Source of the DNA: Alkalilimnicola sp. S0819
GTDB lineage: Bacteria > Pseudomonadota > Gammaproteobacteria > Nitrococcales > WHIW01
Direction: 5' to 3'
Length of the DNA: 64,000 nt
NCBI RefSeq assembly: GCF_009295635.1
Contig: NZ_WHIW01000006.1
Span: 1 to 64,000, forward strand
Under the pieces are notes generated by a model. That model did no database searches. It had not been told where the DNA came from and was given only the letters and a program-made list of their open reading frames with translations. Position numbers and translations under genes: made by a program. Positions 43,041 to 53,600 of this stretch are shown piece by piece (within the stretch, counting starts at the first letter, position 1; the number at the start of each line of letters is the position of its first letter).

Positions 43041-45005
43041 TCACCCGCCTTTCTTGGTGGGCACGACATAGGCTTGATCAGGGCGGTTGGGCTCGTTCGG
43101 GAAGGTGCGCTGCAATTGGCCTTGCGCCACCATGGGAACAAGATAGCGTTGACGCAGATAGGCAGAATTGCGTTTCGTCAGTACGGCGAGTTCTCGCAAC
43201 GACCAGGGGCGCAGAGCACATAGCGCCAGTATGGCCTCTTCCACTTGACCGGTGTCTCGGCTCCGCTGGCCCAGGCTCTCCAACTGCCGACGTATTGGCT
43301 CAGGCAATTCCGCCAACAGCAACTCCGCAGGTAGGCCTCCGGACTCCGCAGGTAAGCCTCCGGACTCCGCAGGTAAGCCTCCGGACTCCGCAGGTAAGCC
43401 TCCGGACTCCGCAGGTAAGCCTCCGGACTCCGCAGGTAAGCCTCCGGACTCCGCAGGTAAGCCTCCGGACCCGGACAAGTTGGCAAAGAGGTCGCCGCCC
43501 ACTCCACCCATCGGCAGTTCCAGCCACTCGGCGGGCACATAGTAGGTCGCCGACCCCCGTGGCACCTGCTCCACCAACCCCAGCCCCCGCAGGTGCGCCA
43601 GACGCTGGCTTGCCGCCAGCGGGTCGACCCGGTTCAGGTCGCGATAATCGGCGTTGGTGATCCGGCCGGTCTCACGGATGAAGATCAGCGCCCGCTGCTC
43701 GTCCTCACCCAGGCCCAGATGCCGGAACTGGCCCAGCCAGGCAATATCTGCCTCGCTCAGGAAGTGGTGGAACAGATAGGTCGCCGCGAACTGGTCCGTG
43801 TGCCGGTTCGAATCGAAGCTCGGTGGCGACAGCCCGGCCTCGTCCATCAATCGGCGCATAACACGGATGCCGCTGCCCTTGGTTTCCGCCAGGCCCATCT
43901 CATGCAGCACTGACGCGATCACCGGGTTACGCCATTGCGAGCCGGGCTCGCCCAGGTTCTCCAGCGCCTTCAGGGAATACCCCGGGTTCTGCACCTCCAG
44001 GCGGTTGCTGTAGCGCAGCAACTGGATCGGCTGCTGGCGTTGGTAGTTCCGGTGCATCACGGCATTCACCACCGCTTCCCGAACCACCTTGTCCGGCAGG
44101 ACCGTCTTCTCGCCGCGCCGGATTTCACCTTCCGGCAGCTGAAAGGCCCGCGGCAGGTCGTCCAGCACCGCTGCCGTAGCCCGCTGTATCAGCCGGGGCA
44201 AGGTATCGCGCATATCCAGCGTGGTGAAGCGCTCGTGGGGATCCTCTATCCATTCCTTGCCCGGAATTCGGATGTAATCGACCCGGTTGGCGGGGAACAG
44301 ACGGCGCAAGGCACCGCGACGGCCAAAAAGCAACACACCGGCTACCGTGGGATGCAGGCGGTTTGACTTCCGCGCCACAGCGCCCAGCGCCTCCAGCAAC
44401 TCCTCATCGGAGAAATTCAGCTCTTCGGCGCCCGGGCTCACCGCACGGCGAGCGTCACGGTAGTGCTCCAAGGCATCGGGATCCAGATCATCCAGCCCGG
44501 CGCCGGGCATGACCGAGGCATCGTGACTTTGACCGGCCCGCCCCAAAAACAGCGCGGCCACATCGTCCTGATTGCACCGATAATCGCCACTGGGCCCGCG
44601 TCGCCAGGCCGAGCGCGGTAGCGGGCTCTTCGCGAAATGAACCGGCCGAGACGCGGGATCAGCCTCCGGCACATCCACGACGATGACCGTGCGCCCTTCC
44701 AGCACCTCCGCTCGTGCCTGTATGCGCACCGGCACATTGAAGACGCTGGCACAGCGGGAATGCAGGTCATTGAGCAGCTTGTCCGGATCCTCTATGCCTG
44801 TCACCCCATAGTCACCGGGCGCATCAGAGCGCTTCTCGACGCCCAGCAACAGGTAGCCACCGCCGAGGCCGGGTTCATTGGCGAAGGCGCACACGGTTTC
44901 CAGTGCGGAACCACCAACGGCCGAGCCCCGCTTCGCCTCGATGCGGTCGGACTCATCGAGTTGCCGGAGCTGCTCGAGAAGCGCGCGGGCCGTCGGCATG
45001 CTCAT
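43041..45005 (-). CDS. AlbA_2/Schlafen-like ATP-binding protein embedded in type I RM locus
   Basis: A 654-residue protein. Residues 1-130 form an AlbA_2 (Schlafen-type) domain: DESDRIEAKRGSAVGGSALE, VCAFANEPGLGGGYLLLGVE. Then come a middle helical part, an HATPase_c_4-like domain (LPDKVVREAVVNAVMHRNYQ, GSGIRVMRRLMDEAGLSPP) and winged-helix regions (EDEQRALIFIRETGRITNAD). A linker of seven GGLPAES repeats follows, then a final winged helix (WSLRELAVLTKRNSAYLRQR). The start overlaps the HsdS stop (ATGA). Similar AlbA/AAA_4 genes (rloF type) occur inside Campylobacter type I loci, from memory. It may regulate or add to restriction; function unknown. Confidence 0.85.
   Translation of the reverse strand: MSMPTARALLEQLRQLDESDRIEAKRGSAVGGSALETVCAFANEPGLGGGYLLLGVEKRSDAPGDYGVTGIEDPDKLLNDLHSRCASVFNVPVRIQARAEVLEGRTVIVVDVPEADPASRPVHFAKSPLPRSAWRRGPSGDYRCNQDDVAALFLGRAGQSHDASVMPGAGLDDLDPDALEHYRDARRAVSPGAEELNFSDEELLEALGAVARKSNRLHPTVAGVLLFGRRGALRRLFPANRVDYIRIPGKEWIEDPHERFTTLDMRDTLPRLIQRATAAVLDDLPRAFQLPEGEIRRGEKTVLPDKVVREAVVNAVMHRNYQRQQPIQLLRYSNRLEVQNPGYSLKALENLGEPGSQWRNPVIASVLHEMGLAETKGSGIRVMRRLMDEAGLSPPSFDSNRHTDQFAATYLFHHFLSEADIAWLGQFRHLGLGEDEQRALIFIRETGRITNADYRDLNRVDPLAASQRLAHLRGLGLVEQVPRGSATYYVPAEWLELPMGGVGGDLFANLSGSGGLPAESGGLPAESGGLPAESGGLPAESGGLPAESGGLPAESGGLPAELLLAELPEPIRRQLESLGQRSRDTGQVEEAILALCALRPWSLRELAVLTKRNSAYLRQRYLVPMVAQGQLQRTFPNEPNRPDQAYVVPTKKGG
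43322..43468. repeat. Seven tandem 21-bp repeats within the AlbA_2 gene
   Basis: The unit ACTCCGCAGGTAAGCCTCC plus GG is repeated seven times in direct contact; the first copy differs by one base (GTAGG for GTAAG) and the rest are identical. On the coding strand each unit encodes GGLPAES, so changes in copy number keep the reading frame and alter only the length of an interdomain linker. The near-identity points to recent expansion. Confidence 0.95.
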
Positions 45006-46540
45006 GGGGATGCCTCGGCCTTGGGCTTGTGACGGTTGCTGCGGGGCTGTTTCGCCGTTTCCTGGCGAATGCGGGCCAGCAGCTCGGCGGCGGGTTCGTC
45101 GTTGGGGTCCTGGGGCACCAGGCGGCCCTCGAAGGCGCGTTTGAGGATGGATTGGCGGAGGGCTTCTGTTCGTTGGAGTGCGTTCATGACCGTCTGCTCC
45201 ATTTGCTCCAACCGGGAGAGGTGCGCTTCCACTTCCTGAACGATCTGACACTGCTCCTCGACCGGCGGGAGTGCAATATGCACCGACAACCACTCGGGGA
45301 AATAGATCGTCGTGTGAGTGGAGCCCTTACCGAACCGGCGGAGCGCGTCACGGTCAGCACCGAACACCAACCGCAGCCAAGCTGCGGTGACAGCACCCGT
45401 CGGTACCCAGTTGACGAAATCCTGGCTGGTCGCCATGGCGCTACCCATTTCGACGACGTAGCCCACCGACGCAGTCCTACTCACACACACGGTACCGGGC
45501 GGCAGCAGCCGCGCAGCTGAATTCGCGAGACCCTCTTCATTCGTCTGCTGAGCTGTAGCGCGAATGACTTTGCCGTCGTTTAGGCGTGCGTCAGCGATAC
45601 CGATCCATGGGATATCTCCATCCCACCATTCGGGATGGCGACGGCTGGGCGTGTGGCCGCTCTCCATCCGCGCAACATCAACGACAGGCACCCAGCACCA
45701 GCCGTCGGGCAACTGGGTTCCTGGGTTTCCAACCGCGAGGGCCGAATGGCCGACGATCAAATCCTTACTGCGAGTTTTCCAGCGGTTGGGCCGAGGAACC
45801 GCTGGCATGTTTTCGAGCACATGCTCGACCGGCGTCAGCTCGTCGGCGTGGTCCTTGCGCCATTGTTCGGTCAGCTTGCCCTCGAAGGCGTGCTTGAGCA
45901 GGGCCTGGCGGTAGGTCTTGAGCTGAGCGCGGGCGGTGGTGAGGCTCTCCACGCCCTTGTCCAGCTCGGAGAACAGGGCCTCGATCTTGGTGACGATGCG
46001 GCGTTGTTCGGCGATTGGAGGCAATGCAATGCTGATGCGCCTTATCCGGTCCTGGCCGATATTACGCATCGATTCCTGATTGCCGGTGCACAGCGCCTCA
46101 ATCTGCTGCCTTCCCTGGCGCGAGCGCAGAAAGTAAAGCACGTAAGTCGGCATGATATCGCCGAAGACGATTCGTAGAATCTTGTCACTGAGCATGACGT
46201 TCTTGGTCACGCCCCTAGCGATTACACATGCTCCAACCAGATCGACCGTATTAGCCCGGCTGAACAAAAAATCGCCGTCTCGAACGAAAAGGCGCGGCTC
46301 GACGAAGCTGTCGTTTCGACAGGTCTTGCTTTGGTCTTCCTGATAGTCGCCCCAGCTGACACTACTGACCTTCGTAACGCCTACCTCATCCTCTTCAGGC
46401 GGCCGTTCCTCACACTTGAAGCTCTTGCCAGCATCAATGCGCTCAATGAACTCGCCAAGCGGAGCTTGAATCCAGCCTTCCGGGTATTCTTCATTCAAGT
46501 CAGGCACCAGCATGGAGGCCATTTTAGCTCGCGGGATCAC
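45002..46540 (-). CDS. hsdS: Type I restriction-modification specificity subunit HsdS
   Basis: A 512-residue DNA-recognition subunit with two target-recognition domains (about 15-190 and 265-430) separated and followed by coiled-coil spacers. The first spacer reads RRIVTKIEALFSELDKGVES then YRQALLKHAFEGKLTEQWR; the second ends ALRQSILKRAFEGRLVPQDP. The GTG start overlaps the HsdR stop by four bases (GTGA). The two TRDs are unlike each other, implying an asymmetric bipartite target. The sequence recognised cannot be predicted. Confidence 0.93.
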   Translation of the reverse strand: MIPRAKMASMLVPDLNEEYPEGWIQAPLGEFIERIDAGKSFKCEERPPEEDEVGVTKVSSVSWGDYQEDQSKTCRNDSFVEPRLFVRDGDFLFSRANTVDLVGACVIARGVTKNVMLSDKILRIVFGDIMPTYVLYFLRSRQGRQQIEALCTGNQESMRNIGQDRIRRISIALPPIAEQRRIVTKIEALFSELDKGVESLTTARAQLKTYRQALLKHAFEGKLTEQWRKDHADELTPVEHVLENMPAVPRPNRWKTRSKDLIVGHSALAVGNPGTQLPDGWCWVPVVDVARMESGHTPSRRHPEWWDGDIPWIGIADARLNDGKVIRATAQQTNEEGLANSAARLLPPGTVCVSRTASVGYVVEMGSAMATSQDFVNWVPTGAVTAAWLRLVFGADRDALRRFGKGSTHTTIYFPEWLSVHIALPPVEEQCQIVQEVEAHLSRLEQMEQTVMNALQRTEALRQSILKRAFEGRLVPQDPNDEPAAELLARIRQETAKQPRSNRHKPKAEASP

Positions 46541-49323
46541 GCCGCCATCTCGTCATTCATCTCATCAATCACCGCATCCATCTCCTCACCGAACAACTGC
46601 CACATCCGTCCACGCCCGCCCTGGGCGTCGAAGGGGGTGTAATCCAGGTCATCCGGTGTGAAATGGAAGCTGGCGGCGATGTGGTCGCGGATCATGCGCA
46701 GCCAGTTCATCTGGTCCTCGCTGAATTTGGGGGCATTGCCCTGATGCTTGCGCAGCACCCAGCGTTGGAAGTTGCGCTCCACGGTGCTCTTGTAGGGCGT
46801 TAGCCGCTCATCCCAGCCGCTGGCCCGGCGCACCAGGGCAATGAGCAGGGCCAGTTCGCTCTCCGGCCGGCTCACCTGCACCGCGTCCAGCCGGGCGTAG
46901 GCCTCCCACACCTGGGCCGGGGCCAAGGCGGGCTTGTCCGCTTTCAGCGCTTCCAGCAGCTCCCGAATCATACGCTGGGTGAGCTCCCGGCGGCGATGGG
47001 GCTGGCTGTAGAAAATGGTCAGGGCGGTGAACTCGTCCCGGTGGGCCTGCAGCCAGTCGCGAAAATCCTCCACCAGGGCGGCGCGCCGGGCCTCGGCATC
47101 CTGCTCCCAATCACTGCCGGTGAGCGTGTCGAGGTTCACATGGTCCACCACCTGTTCCTGGCGCTCGCGGATCTGCTCCAGGAAGGTGTTGAGCGCACCT
47201 GTGATGGGGGCGGCGGCGGCCTTGGCGCGCTCGGCGCGGATCTGCTCGAACTGGGCCGGCTCCACGTTGAGCCCCGGCGCCACGTCGAAGCACTCCCGGG
47301 CCTGGGCCTCGATGGCGTCCGGGTCGTCCACCCCCAGCAGTTGGGAGGCGAGCTGGTTCAGGTCGGCGCCGCCGGTGAGCTCCCTCACCCGGGTCTGTTC
47401 TTCGCGGGAGAGCCTTTTCGCGAAGCGCGACAGGCGGGCGGCCAGGGTGGAGAGCGTGGCCTCGTCCCGCACGCCCATGGCCACCGCCTGCATGAGGTTT
47501 TTCATGGGCTCGCTGGGTTTGCGCTCCAGGCTGCCGGTGTCCATTTTTTCGGACTCGGTGACGCCGACGGCGTCCACCAGCACGAAGTGGGTCTTGGGGC
47601 CGGTGGCGCTACGGTTGACCAGCTTGAGGCCGTCGGCGTCCAGGCTGCGGGTGCCGCGACCGACCATCTGCATGTAGTAGTTGCGGCTTTTGACGTCGCG
47701 CATGAACAGCAGGCACTCGATGGGTTTGACGTCGGTGCCGGTGGCGATCATGTCGACGGTGACTGCGACTCTAGGGTTGTAGTCGTTGCGGAAGCTGTTG
47801 AGCACGCTCTGCGGGTCTTCCTCGGTGCGGAAGGTGACCTTCTTGCAGAAGGCGTTGCCGGTGCCGAACTCCTCGCGGACGGTGTGGATGATGTCGTCGG
47901 CGTGGCTGTCGGTCTTGGCGAAGATCAGGGTCTTGGGCACTTCCTGGCGGCCGCCTTCCTCGTCAATGCGCCGCTCGGGGAACATCTGCGGCAGGGCGTC
48001 GCGGAAGGCGCGGATCACGGTGCGGATCTGGCTGGGGTTGACCACGCTGCGGTCGAGCCTGGCGGCCTCGTACTCGAAGGGTTCGTCGAGCTGCTCCCAG
48101 CGCTTGCGCCGGGACAGGCGCTCGCGCCGCTCGACGGTCTCCCGGGCCTCGATACGTCCGCCCTTGCGGCTGAGCTCGGTGTCGATGCGCCAGATCAGGT
48201 GGTCCACGTTCACCCCGTCCACCACGGACTGCTCCAGCGGGTATTCGCTGACCACGTTCTCCTTGAAGAAGGCGTAGGTGCGCTTGTCCGGGGTGGCGGT
48301 CAGGCCGACCAGGAAGCTGTCGAAATACTCGATGACCTGGCGCCAGAGATTGTAGATGGAGCGGTGGCATTCGTCGATGACGATGACGTCGAAGAACTCC
48401 GGCGGGATCGCCGGGTTGTAGACCACCGGCAGGGGCTCGCGGCGCTTGAGCCCGGCGGGTGGGGAGTCTTCCGCGCCCTCCTCCAGGGGCTCGCCCTTGA
48501 GGATGGAGTACAGGCGCTGGATGGTGCTGATGCAGACCTGGCCATCCTTGGGCACGTGGGGCGAGCGCAGGCGCTGGACGGTGTAGAGCTCGGTGAACTT
48601 GCGGTTGTCGTCCTGGGGGACGTACTGGTGAAACTCGCCTTCAGCCTGTTCGCCGAGGTTGCGGGTGTCCACCAGGAACAGCACGCGCCGGGCACCCCCG
48701 TGGCGCAGCAACCGGTAGATGGCGGTGATGGCGGTGAAGGTCTTGCCGGCGCCGGTCGCCATCTGGATCAGGGCGCGGGGGCGGTTCTCCTTCAATGAAG
48801 CCTCTAGATTACCGATGGCGCGGAACTGACACTCGCGCAGGCCGTCAGGCTGCAGCACCGGCAAGTCGGCAAAGCGAGCACGCTGGGATGCCCCCTGGGC
48901 GAGCCATTCGGCGAGGGTCTCGGGGCGATGGAAGCTGAACACCTCCCGGGCGCGGGGCTGCGGGTCGTGCAGGTCGGTGAAGCGGGTGATGACGCCGGTG
49001 CTCTCGTAGACGAAGCGCAGCGGGCGCACGCCCAGGTGTTTGAGGGCGGCCTGAGCGTAGCGGGCGGATTGCTCCTCCACGCTGGAGATGCGGTGGCCTT
49101 CTTCCTCGCGCTTGGCCTCCAGCACGCCCGCAGGCTCGCCGTCGACCATGAGCAGGTAATCCATGGGGCCGGTGTCGGTGGGGTATTCGCGCACCGCGAC
49201 ACCCCGCGTGGCGACGGGGTTTAGGGTCTTCAGCGACTGCACCGCCCAGCCGGCGGCGACAAGCATGGCGTCGATGCGGTCGCGGGCACGCTGTTCAGCG
49301 GTCTGATTTACCGAGGCCTCCAT
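46537..49323 (-). CDS. hsdR: Type I restriction endonuclease subunit HsdR
   Basis: A 928-residue motor/nuclease. The N-terminal nuclease core is GPMDYLLMVDGEPAGVLEAK (D...E-x-K). The helicase has QMATGAGKTFTAITAIYRLL (Walker A), VIVIDECHRSIYNLWRQVI (DECH), LVGLTATPDKRT and MQMVGRGTRSLDADG (motif VI). The C-terminal helical region resembles EcoEI_R_C. The ATG at 49323 is about eight bases after GAGGAG. It is the first gene of the R-S-X-M operon, 140 bases downstream of the Wadjet jetD gene on the same strand. Confidence 0.95.
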   Translation of the reverse strand: MEASVNQTAEQRARDRIDAMLVAAGWAVQSLKTLNPVATRGVAVREYPTDTGPMDYLLMVDGEPAGVLEAKREEEGHRISSVEEQSARYAQAALKHLGVRPLRFVYESTGVITRFTDLHDPQPRAREVFSFHRPETLAEWLAQGASQRARFADLPVLQPDGLRECQFRAIGNLEASLKENRPRALIQMATGAGKTFTAITAIYRLLRHGGARRVLFLVDTRNLGEQAEGEFHQYVPQDDNRKFTELYTVQRLRSPHVPKDGQVCISTIQRLYSILKGEPLEEGAEDSPPAGLKRREPLPVVYNPAIPPEFFDVIVIDECHRSIYNLWRQVIEYFDSFLVGLTATPDKRTYAFFKENVVSEYPLEQSVVDGVNVDHLIWRIDTELSRKGGRIEARETVERRERLSRRKRWEQLDEPFEYEAARLDRSVVNPSQIRTVIRAFRDALPQMFPERRIDEEGGRQEVPKTLIFAKTDSHADDIIHTVREEFGTGNAFCKKVTFRTEEDPQSVLNSFRNDYNPRVAVTVDMIATGTDVKPIECLLFMRDVKSRNYYMQMVGRGTRSLDADGLKLVNRSATGPKTHFVLVDAVGVTESEKMDTGSLERKPSEPMKNLMQAVAMGVRDEATLSTLAARLSRFAKRLSREEQTRVRELTGGADLNQLASQLLGVDDPDAIEAQARECFDVAPGLNVEPAQFEQIRAERAKAAAAPITGALNTFLEQIRERQEQVVDHVNLDTLTGSDWEQDAEARRAALVEDFRDWLQAHRDEFTALTIFYSQPHRRRELTQRMIRELLEALKADKPALAPAQVWEAYARLDAVQVSRPESELALLIALVRRASGWDERLTPYKSTVERNFQRWVLRKHQGNAPKFSEDQMNWLRMIRDHIAASFHFTPDDLDYTPFDAQGGRGRMWQLFGEEMDAVIDEMNDEMAA

Positions 49324-49425
49324 GGCGGCCACTCCTCGGGGCAGGCAGTTGTTGGTCTTGTGTGGCGCAGATTACCACAGGGGCCATTGGGGCAGGCGCG
49401 GGGGCGCTTCGAGCAGCGCGGCAAA

Positions 49426-49448
49426 CGGCGGTCGAAAAACAACCGCCG
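49426..49448 (-). terminator. Possible terminator after jetD
   Basis: CGGCGGT (49426-49432) pairs with ACCGCCG (49442-49448) with a loop rich in T on the minus strand. It lies 15 bases after the jetD stop and only a short TTT follows, so it may separate the Wadjet operon from the restriction operon weakly. Confidence 0.4.
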
Positions 49449-49463
49449 CGGAGCACTCAGGCC

Positions 49464-50654
49464 TTACAACACGCCCTTCAGCGCTCGCCGCAGATGCGCA
49501 TAGCCGATGCGCTCCTGCTCCAGCCGCAGGCGTTCGGCCAGCCGATCCTCACACAGGTCCCGGTAAAGGGCCTGCTCGTCCGCGGTGAGCCGGTCGAGCT
49601 CACCCCGATGGCGCTGCCCGGCTGGCTCCTCGCCCCACAGCAGGCGATGCGCCAGCAGCGTGTCCCGGTCCATGAGCAGGGAGCGGGTCCGGGGCAGGAG
49701 GCCGCGCACCCGGTCGAGAATGGCGAAGCCGTGGGTATCCACATCGCCCCAGTAATAGACCTCCACGTCCCGCAACCGACCGATCTCGGCCAGCCGTTCC
49801 ACGGTGTAGCCCAGCCCGAAGATCACCAGGCTGCCCGGCAGGTCCGGAAAGGCCAGGCCGTTGATCTCGTTTTCGGTGATGAAGACGCGCTGGACCGGGA
49901 GGTCGAGCCGGGCAAAGTCGGCGGCTGGCACGGCCAGGTCACTCAGGCCATGCAGATAGAGCGCCGGGTCCAGCAGCCGAAAACGCAGCAGCGGCGGTTT
50001 GCCGCGCAGGCCGTAACGGGCCTCGAAGCCCCGGGCACCGCTGTGGGCCCTGTTCACCGCGCTTGCCGGCAGCACGCCGTCCAGCAGCTCGGTGAACAAT
50101 TTCCGCCGCGCCTCGATGAACTTGGTGTCCACCCCCGGCACCTCCAGTTGCCGCAGGTACACGCCGGGGCGCGGGTGGGCGACGAACCAGTCCAGCACCG
50201 CAAGCACCCGCGACCAGGCATCCGCCTGCTCCAGTACCCACAGCGGGCGCCGGGCGAGCCAGTCGCGGAGCATCGGAAAGCGCCTCAAGGTGTCCTCCGC
50301 CAGCGCATCGAAACGCGCCGCGTCCTTGCGCCGGCCGATCAGCGCCAGGGCGTCGGCCTCGGCGGGCACCCGGGCGGCCACCGGCAGGTGGTTGGCGCCG
50401 TGCACCCGGTGGCGAACCTGCTGCCATTGCAGTTCGTAGCCCAGGCCGCCCTCGGCGCGTTCGCCGGCTTGCAGCGCGCGAATCCAGTCGCGCACTTCGG
50501 TGAAATGCTCGGCGATCTCGGCCGAGTTCGGCCGCTTGAGACGCAGCGCGCGGGGGAACAGGGGCTCGCCCAGCAGCCGGGCGCGCAGCAGCTCGCCCGA
50601 ATCCCACAGCCGCTGCACCTGGCGGCGCAGCTCCGCGGGGCCGCTCCAGCTCAC
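49464..50654 (-). CDS. jetD: Wadjet JetD (DUF3322/DUF2220 Toprim nuclease subunit)
   Basis: A 396-residue protein. The N-terminal winged-helix/arm part (SGPAELRRQVQRLWDSGELL, EHFTEVRDWIRALQAGERAE) corresponds to DUF3322. The C-terminal Toprim-like DUF2220 region has VFITENEINGLAFPDLPGSL, VIFGLGYTVERL and the metal-binding VEVYYWGDVDTHGFAILDRV. JetD nicks plasmid DNA after loop extrusion by JetABC. The GTG start overlaps the jetC stop (GTGA), the reason I reject the longer frame to 50945. Confidence 0.93.
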   Translation of the reverse strand: MSWSGPAELRRQVQRLWDSGELLRARLLGEPLFPRALRLKRPNSAEIAEHFTEVRDWIRALQAGERAEGGLGYELQWQQVRHRVHGANHLPVAARVPAEADALALIGRRKDAARFDALAEDTLRRFPMLRDWLARRPLWVLEQADAWSRVLAVLDWFVAHPRPGVYLRQLEVPGVDTKFIEARRKLFTELLDGVLPASAVNRAHSGARGFEARYGLRGKPPLLRFRLLDPALYLHGLSDLAVPAADFARLDLPVQRVFITENEINGLAFPDLPGSLVIFGLGYTVERLAEIGRLRDVEVYYWGDVDTHGFAILDRVRGLLPRTRSLLMDRDTLLAHRLLWGEEPAGQRHRGELDRLTADEQALYRDLCEDRLAERLRLEQERIGYAHLRRALKGVL

Positions 50655-53600
50655 GGCTGCTCGCTCTCCGCGTGGACCAGCCCCCGCGCCGCCTTCTCGG
50701 CCCGGTATTCCTCGATGCTCAAGTTGCGCAGCCGTGATTCGCGCCCGTCCACGTTGTGCACGAAGCCCACGTTGGCCACGAAGGGTTCGATGATGTGGAT
50801 TTTCTGCAGCGGGGTGACGATGAGCAGCTGCAGGTCCAGCCGCCGGAACAGCTCCAGCCCGTAGCGGGCGGATTCGTCGGAGCCGCGGCCGAAGGCCTCG
50901 TCGATGACCACGAAGCGGAAGGAGCGCGAGCGGGTCTCGCCCCACTCCAGACCGAACTGATAGGCGAGGCTCGCCGCCAGCACGGTGTAGGCGAGCTTTT
51001 CCTTCTGGCCGCCGGACTTGCCGCCGGAGTCGGTGTAGTGCTCGTGCTCGGCGTCGTCCTCGCGCCAGCGCTCGGAGGCGGAGAAGCTGAACCAGTTGCG
51101 CACATCGGTGACCTTGCGGGTCCAGCGCCGGTCCAGCTCCGCCGTCCCCTCCCGGCCGCGGAAGCGTTCGATGACGCGCTGCACCTGCAGGAACTTGGCC
51201 TCGGAGTACTGCTCGTCCTCGGAGCCGGTGAGCGCGCCCTCGGTGCAGGCCCGCAGTTCCTGCTGGAAGTCGCGCACATCCGCATCGCCGGCCGGCTCGG
51301 CCAGCAGGGCGATGTAGCGGCCCGGGTTGTAGTCGATCTGGTGCAGCGAGCGGTTGATGGATTCCATCCGCTCGCGGATCACCTCGCGCTGACGGTTGAG
51401 CTGGGCCTGGAAGCCGGCCACCTCGCGGATGGTGTTCTCGTTGAGGAGAGCCTTGAAGCGCGCCTCGAAGCGCGGCAGGCCGTCGTCGCGCAGGGCCTGG
51501 AGCATCCGTGCGAATTCCTCGGCGGCGGCGATGTCCACATCCACGTCCTGGGCGTCCAGCGGGTAACGGTCCTTGTACACCCGCATGGCGTCGATGATGC
51601 GCTCGCGCAGCCGCTGGATGCGCTTTTCCTCGGCGTCCAGGCGCTTTTGCAGCCAGTCGCGCAGGTCCTGCTGGCGGTTGTCGCAGGACTCCACCGTCAG
51701 GCGGGCATCGCCCAGGGCCTCTTCGCGCATGGCGGCCAGGCGCGGGAAGCAGCGCTCGCGCTGCGCGTCGGTGGCGGCGGCCAGCAGTGCGTCGGCCTCG
51801 TCGCGGGCGCGCTCGGCGTCTTCCTGCTTGGCCTGGGCGGTGGCCTGTTCGCGCTGGGCGGCGGCCAGCGCCTGTTCGCCGGTGTCAATGTCGCGCTCCA
51901 GTTCGGCGAGCTGCGCTCCCAGGGCGCGCAGCAGGTCCGACTCGGCCTCCAGCTCCCGGCGCTCCCGCTCCAGCCGCTCGATCTCCACGGCCAGCGCCCG
52001 CCAGTCCAGCTCCTGATAGTCGGCGAACATCTCCAGCCGGCCCAGATCCTCCAGCCGCGCCTGCAAGCGCTTCTGCTCCGCCTGATGCCGGGCGATGGCC
52101 TCGGCCAGTTCGCCCATGCGCCGCTGCAGGTCCTGCGCCTGACGCGCCAGCACGGCGATCTTGGCCTCGTTGCTCCAGCCGAGCACGTAGCGGCTGCGAT
52201 CGTCGATGCGGTGGCGGTCGTCCTTCTCGTGGCGGCCGCCCTCGGTCTTGATCTGCCCGGCCCGGGTGATGGCACGGCGCTCGCGGCGGAAATCCGCCAT
52301 CTCCTCGCAGCAGGCGTAGTCGAAGCGCCGGGCCAGCTCCGCCTCCAGCCAGGGGTAGAAGGCCGAGTCCGGGCGGATGACGAGCTTGCGCACCAATGAG
52401 GCCGGATGCCGCTCCGCGGGCTCCTGCCGGCGCGGCGGGCGTATCCGGAAATACACCAATCGCCCGCGCAGGTGGGTGCGCTCCACCCAGTCGGCCACCC
52501 GGGCGTAGTGCTCGTCGGGCACCAGCAGCGAGAGCCCGAAGCCGTGCAGCAGCCGCTCGGCCGCCCCCTCCCAGTCGCCTTGGTCCTCGCGCACCTGGAT
52601 GAGCTCGCCGGCGAAGGGCAGGGCCTGCTCGTCCAGCGCCAGGTCCGCGCACAGGCGCTCGCGCAGGGCCAGCATGTGGGCGGGCAGATTGGAGCGGCGC
52701 CGGCGCAGCGAATCCAGCTCCTCCTGCAGTTCATCGTGGCGTTTTTTCAGCTCGCGCAGCTCGAAGCCGGTCTCGGTGATCGCGTTCTGGGCCGCGTCAC
52801 GGCGCGGCGCGATGCTCTCGCGCTGCGCTTCCAGCGCGCGGCGGTTGGCGAGGAAGGTGTCGGCCATGCTGGCGGCGGGCAGCTCCAGCCGCTCGGCCAG
52901 CCGCGCGTAGTCCTGCGCCTTCTGCCGGCGCGCCTGTTGCTGCTCGGCCCGGGTGGCGAGTTCGGTGCGAATGCGTTCCAGACGGTCGCCGCCGTTATCG
53001 GCGATGGCCCGCTTGAGCTCGTCGCGCCGGGCCTGGCGCTCACGGCGCAGCCGGCTCTGCTCGTCGATGCGCGCCTGGGCCCGCTCCAGCTCCCGGGCGA
53101 GCTTTTCCAGCCGCGCCTCCAGCAACTCGCCCTTGAGCCGGGCAAACCAGGGCCGCAGCGCCTCGCGGCAGGCGCGCAGCAGCGCCGCCTCGGCGGCCAG
53201 CTCGGCGTGGCGCTCGGCGTCGGCCACCAGCGGCTCCAGCAACTCGATCTGGGCGCGGGCCTTGGCCACCGCGGCGTGGGCCCGGTTCAGATCATCGAAA
53301 TGCCCGATCAGGGCCTCGATGCGCTGCTCCACGGGGAAGGCCTCGAGCATGTGGCTGCGCACGAACTCGGTGAGGTTACCCACCGACTTCATGGACACCG
53401 TCTGATTGAACAGCTCCAGGGCCTGCTCGTTGTCCAGCCCGAAGCGGCGGCGGAAGGCGGCGCCGTAGGGCGGGAAGGCATCGTGTAGCTCCATCCCCTC
53501 GGCGGCACGCAGGCGCTTGCGCAGGTCGTTGATGTCGGTGCCGAAACCGGCGAAATCCTCGGCGATGCTCAGCGCCCGGTCGGCCACCACGTAAAAGCGC

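Noticed and set aside
43322-43468. CRISPR-like array
   Set aside because: The 21-bp units are directly adjacent with no spacers and encode GGLPAES in a long open gene, so this is a coding tandem repeat.
46996-48798. 600-codon plus-strand open frame
   Set aside because: It is antisense to the helicase core of hsdR and has a Val/Leu/Asp-Gly-rich shadow composition.
50654-50945. N-terminal extension of jetD
   Set aside because: The extra residues are Arg/Pro/Ala-rich and lie inside the 3' end of jetC; the GTG overlapping the jetC stop is the natural start.
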